From assembly GCF_014636315.1 (NCBI RefSeq), contig NZ_BMED01000002.1, forward strand, positions 1,116,001-1,180,000: a stretch of DNA of 64,000 nt. The letters run 5' to 3'. A program made the position numbers and the translations under genes. This DNA comes from Parundibacterium terreum. GTDB taxonomy: Bacteria > Pseudomonadota > Gammaproteobacteria > Burkholderiales > Burkholderiaceae_D. Positions within the stretch are counted from its first letter, which is position 1. Every line of letters begins with the position of its first letter. Shown piece by piece: positions 18,644 to 29,884 of the stretch. The notes below the pieces were generated by a model. That model saw only the letters and a program-made list of their open reading frames with translations. It did not search any database and was not told the origin of the DNA.

Positions 18644-19582
18644 TTACACGACTGCACCGTCTGTCGTGTCTTTTTCCTTGATAGGCTTGATCAGGTCTTC
18701 ACGCTTGACTCCCAGCCACATCGCTATTGCCGCGGCCACGAATACCGAAGAGTAAATACCGAACAAGATACCGATGGTCAGCGCAGTGGCAAAGCCATGC
18801 AACGTAGGTCCGCCTATCAACAGCATCGACAGCACCATCATCTGCGTACAACCGTGCGTGATGATGGTACGGGAGATCGTGCTGGTAATTGCACTATCGA
18901 TAATTTCAGTAACGGATGCCTTGCGCTGCTTGCGGAAATTCTCGCGTATCCGGTCAAAGATAACTACCGACTCATTGACAGAATAACCCAGCACCGCAAG
19001 TACGCCAGCCAGTACCGACAGGCTGAACTCCCATTGGAAGAAGGCAAAGAAACCCAGGATGATGACCACGTCATGCAAGTTCGCAATGATCGCAGCAACC
19101 GCGAATTTCCATTCAAAGCGTATCGCCAGATAAATCACTACGCCGATAATCACCATGCCCAGAGCGCGCAGGCCGTCGTGGAACAGCTCGTCGCCCACCT
19201 GCGCGCCTACCAGTTCCGACCTCTGCAGTTTCACTTCCTGGTTTTGCGCTTTCAACGCAGCAAATACCTTGTCGCTTTGCTGCGATGCTGTCATGCCTTT
19301 CGGCAGTGGCAGGCGGATCACAACGTCGGTAGGCTTGCCGAAAGTCTGCACCGGGCTGTCGTTATAGCCCAGGCCGACTACCGTCTTGCGTATGTCTTCC
19401 ACGTTTGCCGTCTGTGAATAGCTCAACTCCATCAGCGTGCCGCCGGTGAACTCGATCGAATAGTTCAAGCCCTTGTGGAACAGGAAGAACACCGCCGCGA
19501 CAAAGGTCAGGGCGGAAATGACATTGAATATCAGCGCATTGCGCATGAAGGGAATGTCTTTTTTGATGCGGAATAATTCCAT
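18644..19582 (-). CDS. secF: Protein-export membrane protein SecF
   Basis: 312 residues (E. coli 323). With SecD and YajC it forms an accessory complex of the SecYEG translocon that uses the proton motive force to pull exported chains. Six membrane helices. The first periplasmic loop begins N-Y-S-I-E-F-T-G-G-T-L-M-E, and the conserved blocks S-V-L-A-G-V-L-A-V-L-G-Y-S-V-N-E-S-V-V-I-F-D-R-I-R-E-N and T-I-S-R-T-I-I-T-H are intact. It lies 61 bases after secD. The last gene of the queA-tgt-yajC-secD-secF string. Confidence 0.97.
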   Translation of the reverse strand: MELFRIKKDIPFMRNALIFNVISALTFVAAVFFLFHKGLNYSIEFTGGTLMELSYSQTANVEDIRKTVVGLGYNDSPVQTFGKPTDVVIRLPLPKGMTASQQSDKVFAALKAQNQEVKLQRSELVGAQVGDELFHDGLRALGMVIIGVVIYLAIRFEWKFAVAAIIANLHDVVIILGFFAFFQWEFSLSVLAGVLAVLGYSVNESVVIFDRIRENFRKQRKASVTEIIDSAITSTISRTIITHGCTQMMVLSMLLIGGPTLHGFATALTIGILFGIYSSVFVAAAIAMWLGVKREDLIKPIKEKDTTDGAVV

Positions 19583-19643
19583 GATGAATCCCTAAATTCT
19601 TTTCTTTACGATGCTGCAGCGTGCAGTAACGATGTTCAGTAAC

Positions 19644-21503
19644 TTATTCGGTAGGTTTCCAGATCTGGCCGATAGACACCGAGGCCAGTTTCTTCTTGCG
19701 GCCGTACCACAAGTTCACCACACCGCGCGACACGAATACTGCCGAGAAAATCGAAGTCAGAATACCCAGGCAATGCACCACGGCAAAGCCGCGTATTGCA
19801 CCGGAACCGAAGATCAGCAAAGCCAAGCCGACAATCAGAGTCGTTACGTTGGAATCCAGGATGGTTGCCCATGCACGGTCGAAACCTGCCGCAATCGCCG
19901 CCTGTGGCGTATTGCCAGCACGCAGCTCTTCACGGATACGCTCGTTGATCAGCACGTTGGCGTCAATCGCCATACCCAGCGCCAGCGCAATCGCCGCCAT
20001 GCCAGGCAAGGTCAAAGTCGCTTGGATACCTGACAGCAAAGCCACCAGCAACAGCAAGTTGACCGACAACGCTACCACGCTGAAGAAACCGAACAGCATG
20101 TAGTACACGACCATGAAAGCAGAGATAGCGGCAAAACCGTACAGCGTGGAATTGAAGCCCTGCGTAATATTGGCAGCACCCAACTGAGGTCCGATGACGC
20201 TTTCTTCAATAAATTCCATCGGTGCGGCCAGCGCGCCTGAGCGCAACAGCAAGGCCAGATCGGCGGAGGCGACAGCCGAACCCATACCGGTGATCTGGAA
20301 GTTTTTGCCCAGTTCATCGTTGATGGTCGCTACAGTCAGCAACTCGCCCTTGCCTTTTTCCAGCAGCACGATCGCCATTTTCTTGCCGACCTTGCCGCGC
20401 GTACCTTCACGCATCTTGCGGCCGCCGTCGCTGTTCAGTTCTATGCTGACGGATGGCTGCTGGTTCTGGTCAAAGCTGGCTTGCGCGCCGACGATATAGT
20501 CGCCGGTGATCACCACGTCTTTGTACAGCACTGCCGGAGCACCACGGCCTACCTTGAACATCTCGGAGCCAAACGGCACTGTGGTGTTTTCATCCACAGG
20601 CGGCAATACGGATTCATCCACCAGGCGCACTTCCAGGTCAGGCGTACGGCCTATCAATTCCTTCGCGTGGGCAACGTCCTGTACACCGGCCAGCTCAATC
20701 ACGATACGGTCTGCGCCCTGCTGCTGGATCACCGGTTCCGATACGCCCAGTTCATTCACCCGCTTGGACAACGCAGTGATGTTTTGCTTGATGCCTTCGG
20801 CAACCAGGTTTTTCAGCGCTTCCGGCTTGATGCTGACCTGCAGGTTGAAATCGGTTGCGTCGGACACGTCCACCAGATTCACGTCAGTCATTTGTCCGGC
20901 CAGGATATCCTTGGCCTTGCCGCGTGTCTCCGCGTCGCGGAACTTGATGCTGACCAGATCGCCTTCGCGGGTGATGCCGGCATGACGGACTTCCTTGTCA
21001 CGCAGCAGGCCGCGCACGCTGGATTGCAGATTCTGTACGCGCTTGTTCAGCATCGCCTTGGTATCGACCTGCATCAGGAAATGCACACCGCCCTGCAAAT
21101 CCAGGCCGCGGTTCATCGGCTGCGCATTGATGCTTTGCAGCCATTTTGGCGAACCTGACAATTGGTTGAAGGCGACGGTATAAGTCGGGTCGTTAGGGTC
21201 CGTATTCAGCGCTTTTTCCAGCGCGTCCTTGGCTTTGGCTTGGGCGCCGCCATCGGCCAGGCGCACGCGCACGGTGCCTTGCAGGCCATTATTTTCATAA
21301 AACACGCCGCTGTCCTGCACGCCGGCCTGTTTCAGCGCCTGCGAGACGCGGTCTATCATGCCGCTATCGATTTTGACTGTGGCTTTGGCGCTGCTGATTT
21401 GCACTGCCGGCACTTTGTCAAAAAAATTCGGTGCTGTGTATAAAGCACCAAAAATGATTGCTATGACGATCAGTATGTACTTCCAGAGAGGATAGCGATT
21501 CAT
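19644..21503 (-). CDS. secD: Protein translocase subunit SecD
   Basis: 619 residues (E. coli 615). One N-terminal helix, a large periplasmic head (P1 domain, about 30-440) starting with N-R-Y-P-L-W-K-Y-I-L-I and containing G-L-D-L-Q-G-G-V-H-F-L-M-Q-V-D, then five C-terminal helices with L-T-L-P-G-M-A-A-I-A-L-A-L-G-M-A-I-D-A-N-V-L-I-N-E-R-I-R-E-E. This last is the proton-path motif shared with SecF. No deletions against the family. It stands between yajC (73 bases) and secF. Confidence 0.97.
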   Translation of the reverse strand: MNRYPLWKYILIVIAIIFGALYTAPNFFDKVPAVQISSAKATVKIDSGMIDRVSQALKQAGVQDSGVFYENNGLQGTVRVRLADGGAQAKAKDALEKALNTDPNDPTYTVAFNQLSGSPKWLQSINAQPMNRGLDLQGGVHFLMQVDTKAMLNKRVQNLQSSVRGLLRDKEVRHAGITREGDLVSIKFRDAETRGKAKDILAGQMTDVNLVDVSDATDFNLQVSIKPEALKNLVAEGIKQNITALSKRVNELGVSEPVIQQQGADRIVIELAGVQDVAHAKELIGRTPDLEVRLVDESVLPPVDENTTVPFGSEMFKVGRGAPAVLYKDVVITGDYIVGAQASFDQNQQPSVSIELNSDGGRKMREGTRGKVGKKMAIVLLEKGKGELLTVATINDELGKNFQITGMGSAVASADLALLLRSGALAAPMEFIEESVIGPQLGAANITQGFNSTLYGFAAISAFMVVYYMLFGFFSVVALSVNLLLLVALLSGIQATLTLPGMAAIALALGMAIDANVLINERIREELRAGNTPQAAIAAGFDRAWATILDSNVTTLIVGLALLIFGSGAIRGFAVVHCLGILTSIFSAVFVSRGVVNLWYGRKKKLASVSIGQIWKPTE

Positions 21504-21538
21504 ATCGGTTCAGATTAAAAGGTAGAGCCAAATGCAAT

Positions 21539-21565
21539 GCAGCCTGTGTGATCTACACAGGCTGC
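21539..21565 (-). other. Stem-loop between yajC and secD
   Basis: An 11-bp perfect stem (21539-21549 with 21555-21565) and a 5-base loop, without a clear T-tract. It may be a processing or stability element inside the operon rather than a terminator. Confidence 0.45.
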
Positions 21566-21576
21566 CTGGATGTTGA

Positions 21577-21903
21577 TCAGATCGCTTTGATCGTGCCCTT
21601 AGGCAGTATCATCGTCACCGCCACTTTTTGCACGATCACTTCGGTGCCATTGGCGATTTCCACAGTAACGTAAGCATCCGTCACTTTAATAACCTTGCCC
21701 AGTACGCCGCCGGCTGTGACTACTTCGTCGTTCTTGGCCAGCGCATCCATCATCGCTTTTTGTTCTTTCTGACGCTTCATCTGAGGACGGATCATCAGGA
21801 AATACATCAGCACGAACATCGGGATAAAGATGAACAGGCTGGAAAAATCGCCGCCCATGCCGGGAAGTCCTGAGGATTGTGCGTAAGCGTTGGAAATAAA
21901 CAC
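21577..21903 (-). CDS. yajC: Preprotein translocase subunit YajC
   Basis: 108 residues. A small single-span membrane protein of the SecDF-YajC complex. Membrane segment about residues 20-40 (F-I-F-I-P-M-F-V-L-M-Y-F-L-M-I-R-P-Q), directly followed by the conserved M-K-R-Q-K-E-Q-K and the cytoplasmic domain with V-V-T-A-G-G-V-L-G-K-V. Start codon is GTG, with TGGAG 8 bases upstream; no ATG fits. Separated from tgt by 191 bases. Confidence 0.95.
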   Translation of the reverse strand: MFISNAYAQSSGLPGMGGDFSSLFIFIPMFVLMYFLMIRPQMKRQKEQKAMMDALAKNDEVVTAGGVLGKVIKVTDAYVTVEIANGTEVIVQKVAVTMILPKGTIKAI

Positions 21904-22094
21904 GTTAATGCTCCAGTAGTATTATAAAAATCAAGTTTTCAGAAATTATCTTTTTGATCACGAAAACTGTATATGATGGCAAATCGCTGCATTTAAAGCA
22001 GCAATCTTAATTTTTGAAAACAAAGCGCAACATTCTAGCCCGAATAGCTACAGATGGCTAATTTTAGCCACCTATAGCTGTGCTGCAGCGCAGT

Positions 22095-24304
<2,210 letters not shown>

Positions 24305-24423
24305 GCAAAGCCGGTAAAAAGCAGAATCAGTACAGTTTTTTCAGTGGCGTATCATCCGTCATCGCTAAAAATGAAGGCAAAACAGCAAGAAACTGCACAA
24401 ATAAGTGAATGAATAATTGTTTT

Positions 24424-24443
24424 TACTGTATAAAAAGCCAGTA
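24424..24443. promoter_or_regulatory. LexA-like (SOS) box in the queA-recG intergenic region
   Basis: TACTGTATAAAAAGCCAGTA matches the E. coli LexA consensus at 16 of 20 positions and keeps the essential CTG-N10-CAG arms. It lies 85 bases before the recG ATG and 119 bases before queA. Consensus use in this genus is assumed, and no binding is known. Confidence 0.45.
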
Positions 24444-24528
24444 AAATGACATAATTGCACAAGAATGCAAGACCAATTTACGTTAAAACCCCAGCAAAAT
24501 AACAGCAAAACCCGGTATTTTACACCTC

Positions 24529-26670
24529 ATGCCCGCTGCAAACCCACTTACTCCACTTAAACCTGCCGACGCCGCCGCTGAACCGGTAAAAGCTGCCAAG
24601 GCCGGAAAAAAGAAAGCCGCCAAGCCCCCAGTGCGGCTGGAAGACAAGTTGGCCAAGCTGGGCCTGCGCAAGGACATGGATTTTGTACTGCACCTGCCCA
24701 TGCGCTACGAAGATGAAACGCAGGTGGTCAGCATGCGCGATGCGGCTTTTCGCGGCGGCAGCATGGTGCAGGTGGAAGGCATAGTCACCGAATGCGATAT
24801 CCAATTCCGGCCACGCCGGCAACTGGTGGTGACCATTGCCGATGACACTGCGCAAGTAGTACTGCGCTTCCTGAATTTTTACGGCAGCCAGACCAAGCAG
24901 TTGGCAGCAGGCACACGGGTACGCGCCAGGGGCGAACTCAGGCACGGCTTTTTCGGCGCGGAGATGGTGCATCCCGGCTACAAGGTCATCAATGAAGGTG
25001 CGCCCTTGCCGACCTCATTGACGCCGGTATATCCGGCCGGCGACGGCATCTCTCAGCTAATGCTGCGCAAGGCCATAGGCAGCGCGCTGAACCGGGTCAA
25101 CTGGCAGGATACGCTGTCGCCTGCCTTGCTGGCTTCGCTGGGCCTGCAAAATTTTGAGGCGTCGATACGGCTGCTGCACAACCCACCGCCGGATGTTGAC
25201 GAGCATGCACTGATGGAAAAAGAGCATCCGGCATGGCAACGCATGAAATTCGACGAACTGCTGGCCCAGCAATTGTCCCTGAAGCGTGCGCAGGCGTCGC
25301 GCCGCGCCAAGGGTGCGACTGCGCTGTCCGTTGTCGGCGAACTCTCCAACTCTTTCCTGCTGACCCTGCCCTTCGTGCTGACCGGCGCGCAGGAAAAAGT
25401 GCTGGCCGAAATACGCACCGACCTGAAACAGGCCTTCCCCATGCAGCGCTTGCTGCAGGGCGACGTAGGCAGCGGCAAGACTGTGGTGGCAGCCCTGGCC
25501 GCCGCGCAGGCGATAGACAGCGGTTTCCAGGCTGCGCTGATGGCACCGACCGAGATCCTGGCAGACCAGCACTTCCGTAAGATCGCCGCCTGGATGGAAC
25601 CGCTGGGCATCAAGGTTGCGTGGCTCACCGGCAGCCTGAAGAAAAAGGAAAAAGACCAGGCCAAGGCACTGATTGAATCCGGCGAAGCGCAACTGGTGAT
25701 AGGCACGCATGCGCTGATACAGGACGGCGTGGAATTCAGCAAGTTGGGGCTCGTCATCGTTGACGAACAGCACCGCTTTGGCGTGGGCCAGCGCCTGACT
25801 TTGCGCAACAAGGGCCAGAAGGATGGCGATGGGGGTGGCAAGGGAAAGGTGCCGCACCAGTTGATGATGTCGGCCACGCCGATCCCGCGCACGCTGGCAA
25901 TGACCTACTATGCCGACCTGGAAGTCTCGGTCATTGATGAACTGCCGCCAGGCCGCACGCCTATCGTCACGCGCGTGGTGGACCAGAACCGGCGCGATGA
26001 AGTCATAGAACGCGTGCATGCCGCCGCGCAGGACGGCAAACAAATCTACTGGGTCTGCCCGCTGATTGAAGAATCCGAAGCGCTGCAACTGCAAACCGCG
26101 ACCGACACCCACGCAATGCTCAGCCTGGAGCTGCCGGACCTGAAAGTGGGGCTGGTGCACGGACGGCTTAAGCCGGCAGAAAAGCAGGTGGTCATGGATG
26201 CCTTCACCCGCAATGAGATCCAGGTGCTGGTGGCAACGACGGTCATTGAAGTCGGCGTGGATGTGCCCAATGCCAGCCTGATGGTGATAGAACATGCAGA
26301 ACGCTTCGGCCTGTCTCAGTTGCACCAGTTGCGCGGCCGGGTAGGCCGTGGCGCCAACGCCAGCGTATGCCTGCTGCTGTATCAGGGCCCTTTGGGCGGC
26401 ACTGCCAAGCAAAGGCTGATGACGATGCGCGAAACCACAGACGGCTTTGAAATCGCGCGCAAGGATCTGGAGTTGCGCGGGCCAGGAGAGTTTTTGGGTG
26501 CTCGCCAGTCCGGCGAAGCCATGCTGCGCTTCGCCAACCTGGAAACCGACCAGTGGCTGGTGGACAAGGCACGCAGCCTGGCTACCGAACTACTGGAAAA
26601 GGATATGCCTACAGTGGAAGCGCATCTGAACCGCTGGCTGGGATTCCGCGAAGAGTTCCTGCGCGTATAG
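24529..26670 (+). CDS. recG: ATP-dependent DNA helicase RecG
   Basis: 713 residues (E. coli 693). Remodels stalled forks and Holliday junctions. The order is a Lys/Ala-rich N-terminal extension (about 1-35), an OB-fold wedge domain (about 60-160), helicase lobe 1 with Walker A G-D-V-G-S-G-K-T (about 310) and D-E-Q-H (about 411), lobe 2 with T-T-V-I-E-V-G-V-D-V-P and Q-L-R-G-R-V-G-R-G, and the C-terminal TRG hook region ending G-F-R-E-E-F-L. No clear ribosome site precedes the ATG; a later start would cut into the extension only. The LexA-like box upstream would be unusual, because recG is not an SOS gene in E. coli. Confidence 0.96.
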   Translation: MPAANPLTPLKPADAAAEPVKAAKAGKKKAAKPPVRLEDKLAKLGLRKDMDFVLHLPMRYEDETQVVSMRDAAFRGGSMVQVEGIVTECDIQFRPRRQLVVTIADDTAQVVLRFLNFYGSQTKQLAAGTRVRARGELRHGFFGAEMVHPGYKVINEGAPLPTSLTPVYPAGDGISQLMLRKAIGSALNRVNWQDTLSPALLASLGLQNFEASIRLLHNPPPDVDEHALMEKEHPAWQRMKFDELLAQQLSLKRAQASRRAKGATALSVVGELSNSFLLTLPFVLTGAQEKVLAEIRTDLKQAFPMQRLLQGDVGSGKTVVAALAAAQAIDSGFQAALMAPTEILADQHFRKIAAWMEPLGIKVAWLTGSLKKKEKDQAKALIESGEAQLVIGTHALIQDGVEFSKLGLVIVDEQHRFGVGQRLTLRNKGQKDGDGGGKGKVPHQLMMSATPIPRTLAMTYYADLEVSVIDELPPGRTPIVTRVVDQNRRDEVIERVHAAAQDGKQIYWVCPLIEESEALQLQTATDTHAMLSLELPDLKVGLVHGRLKPAEKQVVMDAFTRNEIQVLVATTVIEVGVDVPNASLMVIEHAERFGLSQLHQLRGRVGRGANASVCLLLYQGPLGGTAKQRLMTMRETTDGFEIARKDLELRGPGEFLGARQSGEAMLRFANLETDQWLVDKARSLATELLEKDMPTVEAHLNRWLGFREEFLRV

Positions 26671-26690
26671 CTAATCAGTGCGATCAGTAT

Positions 26691-28361
26691 TCAGGCAGTA
26701 ACTTCGCCCGCCAGATATTGATGGATTGCCTGCACCACAACCGATCCTTCGCCGACACCGGATGCCACCCGCTTGACCGAACCTGAGCGCACGTCACCGA
26801 CAGCAAAGATGCCCGGCTTGCTGGTGGCGAAATTGGAGTCGATCAGCAAAGGGCATACCTTGCCGCCGGTACGCACAAAACCTTTTTCATCCAGCTTGAC
26901 GCAGCCATTCAGCCATTGCGTATTCGGTTCTGCGCCTATCATCACGAACACGTTTTTCATGTCCTGCTGCCGCTCGGTACCCGTTGCGCCATCCATCCAG
27001 GTAACCTGCCGCAACAAGTAGTCGCCATCCATGCGGGTAATGAAGCTGCGCGCATGCAGGCTGATCTTCGGCGACTGGTTGATGCGTTGTATCAGGTAGT
27101 CTGACATCGTCGCAGCCAGCCCGTTGGCGCGAACCAGGATATGTACGTGCTTGACCCACTGGCTCAGGTAAACCGCAGCCTGGCCGGCGGAATTGCCGCC
27201 ACCGACCACGATCACCTCTTCACCGGCGCACAGGTTCGCTTCCATGGCCGTCGCTGCATAGTGTATGCCCTGCCCTTCAAAGCGGTCGTAATTGGGCACG
27301 TCCAGCTTTTTATACCGCGCACCGGTCGCAATGACAATGGAACGCGCATGCAGCATCTGGCCGTCTTCCATCGATAGCTTATATGGCAGGCTGGAGCAAT
27401 CTATCGATGAAGCCGAACGGGATATGACTAAACGCACACCGAATTTCTGAGCCTGCACCTGCGCCTTCGCTGCCAGGTTGGCGCCGGATATGCCCATGGG
27501 AAAGCCGAGATAATTTTCTATCTTGGAACTGGTGCCCGCCTGCCCGCCGGCGGCGAACTCCTCAATCACTATCGTGTCCAGTCCCTCGGACGCGGCATAC
27601 ACCGCTGACGCCAGGCCGGTGGGGCCGGCGCCGACTACCACTACGTCATAGATGCGCTCGGGATCGACCTGCACATTCAGACCGATCTGGTCTGCCAGTG
27701 CCGCGGTAGCCGGATTCATGATGACTTCATTGCGCGAGTTCACGACTACCGGGAACTCTTTCCTGCTCAGCCCCAGCATACTCAGCATGGGAATGGTTTC
27801 CGCGTCGTGCTCCATTTCCAGCACCCGGTGCGGATAGCCGTTACGCAAAAGAAAACGGCGTATTCTCAATGTGTCGGCGCACTGGCTGGAGCCTATCACC
27901 AGCACTCCGCCTACCCCATGCTGTATCAATTGCAGGCGCCTCACCATATAGGCGCGCATCAGGATCTCACCTATATCCGGTTCGCTGCTCAACAAGCGCT
28001 GCAGGTCGGCGCGCTTGACGCGGATGACTTCGGTATCCTCGCTGGCAAAGGCATCCACCAGGATTTTATGTCCCGAGAGCACGTCCAGTTCGCCGGTGAA
28101 CTGGTTGCGACAATGACGCGCGATGGTTTCCACATTGCCCTCGCTATCCGTTGCGGATATTTCTATGCAGCCGGATATCACGAAGAAAGCGTCTGCGTGC
28201 CTGTCGTCTCGCGCAATCAGTTGCGTTCCCTGCAGCACATGCCCACGCACTCCATAGGCACCGACGCGGGCCGTCATTTCGTCGCTCAGGCTGGGGAAAG
28301 CCTCGGCCGCAGAAGCGCCGAGTTCGGACGTATCAAAGCCATTCTGAACTTGCATACTCAT
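26691..28361 (-). CDS. Cyclic-nucleotide-binding domain fused to a thioredoxin-reductase-like flavoprotein
   Basis: 556 residues from ATG 28361 (ATG 28355 also possible; a longer frame from 28442 has Cys/Arg-rich residues and was rejected). Order: a CRP-type cNMP-binding domain (about 25-130, with F-F-V-I-S-G-C-I-E-I and E-L-D-V-L-S-G), a thioredoxin/glutaredoxin-like middle part with a single cysteine (V-I-G-S-S-Q-C-A-D), then a TrxR-type flavoprotein with V-V-G-A-G-P-T-G, V-V-G-G-G-N-S-A and G-I-F-A-V-G-D-V. At the place of the TrxR C-x-x-C the sequence reads Y-A-A-T-A-M-E, so the usual redox disulfide is missing. Electron acceptor unknown. Regulation by a nucleotide or cyclic nucleotide is plausible from the fused domain. 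Confidence 0.88.
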   Translation of the reverse strand: MSMQVQNGFDTSELGASAAEAFPSLSDEMTARVGAYGVRGHVLQGTQLIARDDRHADAFFVISGCIEISATDSEGNVETIARHCRNQFTGELDVLSGHKILVDAFASEDTEVIRVKRADLQRLLSSEPDIGEILMRAYMVRRLQLIQHGVGGVLVIGSSQCADTLRIRRFLLRNGYPHRVLEMEHDAETIPMLSMLGLSRKEFPVVVNSRNEVIMNPATAALADQIGLNVQVDPERIYDVVVVGAGPTGLASAVYAASEGLDTIVIEEFAAGGQAGTSSKIENYLGFPMGISGANLAAKAQVQAQKFGVRLVISRSASSIDCSSLPYKLSMEDGQMLHARSIVIATGARYKKLDVPNYDRFEGQGIHYAATAMEANLCAGEEVIVVGGGNSAGQAAVYLSQWVKHVHILVRANGLAATMSDYLIQRINQSPKISLHARSFITRMDGDYLLRQVTWMDGATGTERQQDMKNVFVMIGAEPNTQWLNGCVKLDEKGFVRTGGKVCPLLIDSNFATSKPGIFAVGDVRSGSVKRVASGVGEGSVVVQAIHQYLAGEVTA

Positions 28362-28684
28362 TCTCTGTGGAAAGCGGCATAAAAAACGGCGGTGCAAGAC
28401 ATGAGGCATGCATCGCATCCAGGTGAATTCCTTCGCGCTCACTCCTATTGACGAAATGAGTTTCGGGCTCCAATGGCATTATATGCGCTCTGGATTTAAG
28501 CGCTCATTGAAATGCAGATGCAGCAAAAATTGCCGCAAAATGATAGCGCCCGATGTGTCGATGTGTATTATGCATACGTATCGGGCAACAAAAAAAGAAG
28601 AAACTGAAGGGATGAAACCTGGCTTACGCAGGCAATTTATGAGAAGCCAGCAGTTGGCCGGCTGCAGTTTTCCTCAGGAGCCTG
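28362..28684. other. Intergenic gap with no supported gene
   Basis: 323 bases between the GNAT gene and the flavoprotein fusion, both minus strand. It must hold the fusion's promoter. I see T- and A-rich stretches near 28520-28610 but no convincing terminator, operator or small gene. Confidence 0.5.
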
Positions 28685-29293
28685 CTAGGCTGCAGGGGCC
28701 AGCTTCAGCCATTCCGCACATTTCCACGGATAGATTTCCAGCGATTTTGACGTGGAGCGCAAATACGCGCCGTCACTGTGTGCATCATTGGAAAAGCCAA
28801 GCTTGTTCAGCAAGCGCAGCATGCCGGTGTTTTCTGCCAGGACATCACCGTACATCGCTTCCAGGCCGGCCGTGCTGGCAATGCAGATCAGGTTCTTGAT
28901 GAGGCGACTGGCAATCCCCTGCTTTTGCCAGGCATCGGCAACGACTATTGCATATTCGGCCTTGCCCGATTTTGCTTCAACCACATAGTTTGCCATACCG
29001 ACAACAACTTCCCGCCCGTCCTGCTCGGCATAAGCCAGCAGCGTCACCTCCGACTCGGGATAGGCATGTGTAAAGCGCGCCAGCATTTCATCGGATAGCG
29101 TATGTATGGGAAAGAAAAAACGATAGTAGCGGCTCTTCAGGGATAAACCGCTCACCAGCGCCTGGATCGCAGGACCATCATTCTGCCGGGCTGCACGAAT
29201 GGAAACCGCTGCCTTTATTACAACGACTTCCACTTCCTGTTCAGCGACTCCGACAAAAAGCCGCTCTGCTGACGATAACGAAGTTTGACTCAT
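28685..29293 (-). CDS. GNAT-family acetyltransferase (protein-acetyltransferase-like)
   Basis: 202 residues. The GNAT core spans about 30-175: I-R-A-A-R-Q-N-D-G, S-L-K-S-R-Y-Y-R-F-F-F, the acetyl-CoA segment W-Q-K-Q-G-I-A-S-R-L-I-K-N-L and N-T-G-M-L-R-L-L-N-K-L-G-F. The S-R-Y-x-R-F-F segment resembles the acetyltransferase domain of Pat/PatZ enzymes that acetylate acetyl-CoA synthetase, but the large acyl-CoA-synthetase-like domain is absent. Substrate not known. A GAGAACGATC leader gives an acceptable ribosome site. Confidence 0.85.
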   Translation of the reverse strand: MSQTSLSSAERLFVGVAEQEVEVVVIKAAVSIRAARQNDGPAIQALVSGLSLKSRYYRFFFPIHTLSDEMLARFTHAYPESEVTLLAYAEQDGREVVVGMANYVVEAKSGKAEYAIVVADAWQKQGIASRLIKNLICIASTAGLEAMYGDVLAENTGMLRLLNKLGFSNDAHSDGAYLRSTSKSLEIYPWKCAEWLKLAPAA

Positions 29294-29338
29294 GATCGTT
29301 CTCCAGTCTGGAAATTGGTCTTGGACTAAGAAGGACGC

Positions 29339-29719
29339 CTAGCAGACCCGTGCCGCAGCCACGCGCCTGATCTTGCTGTCCGACAGATGCCAGCGGCCTG
29401 TCTGGAGTTCATCAGAAGAATCGGATGGACGCAGGCGTATATGGGCGTCCGATAGGCCGGATACCAGCACCCCTTCCACTTGCTGCAAATCCACTGCCTG
29501 GCCCGCTTCCAGGATCAGGTCATCCTGATCGCCGTCGCGCGTTATCCAGACTGAGCCGCATACGGCCTGCAGGGTTACCAGAGACAGCTTAGGCAAGTGG
29601 ACACTCTGGTCCTTGCTCAAACGTATCGTCTCTGCCTGATTTTTTGCGAGCACTTCTGCCACATCGTCAGACCCGGAATGAGCGATGCTATGCAGTAATT
29701 TTTTTGCTATCGTGTACAT
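29339..29719 (-). CDS. DUF2917-domain protein
   Basis: 126 residues from the ATG at 29719, which follows AAGGAGTTCACC. A longer in-frame start is not needed. Residues about 35-95 match DUF2917: L-S-L-V-T-L-Q-A-V-C-G-S-V-W-I-T-R-D-G-D-Q-D-D-L-I-L-E-A-G. This is a small cupin-like beta fold of unknown function, common in Burkholderiales. It is divergent from the LysR gene, which in this arrangement often controls its neighbour (inference). No signal peptide. Confidence 0.8.
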   Translation of the reverse strand: MYTIAKKLLHSIAHSGSDDVAEVLAKNQAETIRLSKDQSVHLPKLSLVTLQAVCGSVWITRDGDQDDLILEAGQAVDLQQVEGVLVSGLSDAHIRLRPSDSSDELQTGRWHLSDSKIRRVAAARVC

Positions 29720-29884
29720 GGTGAACTCCTTCAATACTGTCTTTGGCGGTAAGGGAAACCTCCCTTTTTGCATGGTTGGATTATGGTCTTCATACAGCAA
29801 AAGACAATCCGGGAAAACGGAATATAATTGTTTCTGCGTATGCACAATCCTGGCACGCGTTATGCCGCTCCCACGAGGGGCGAA

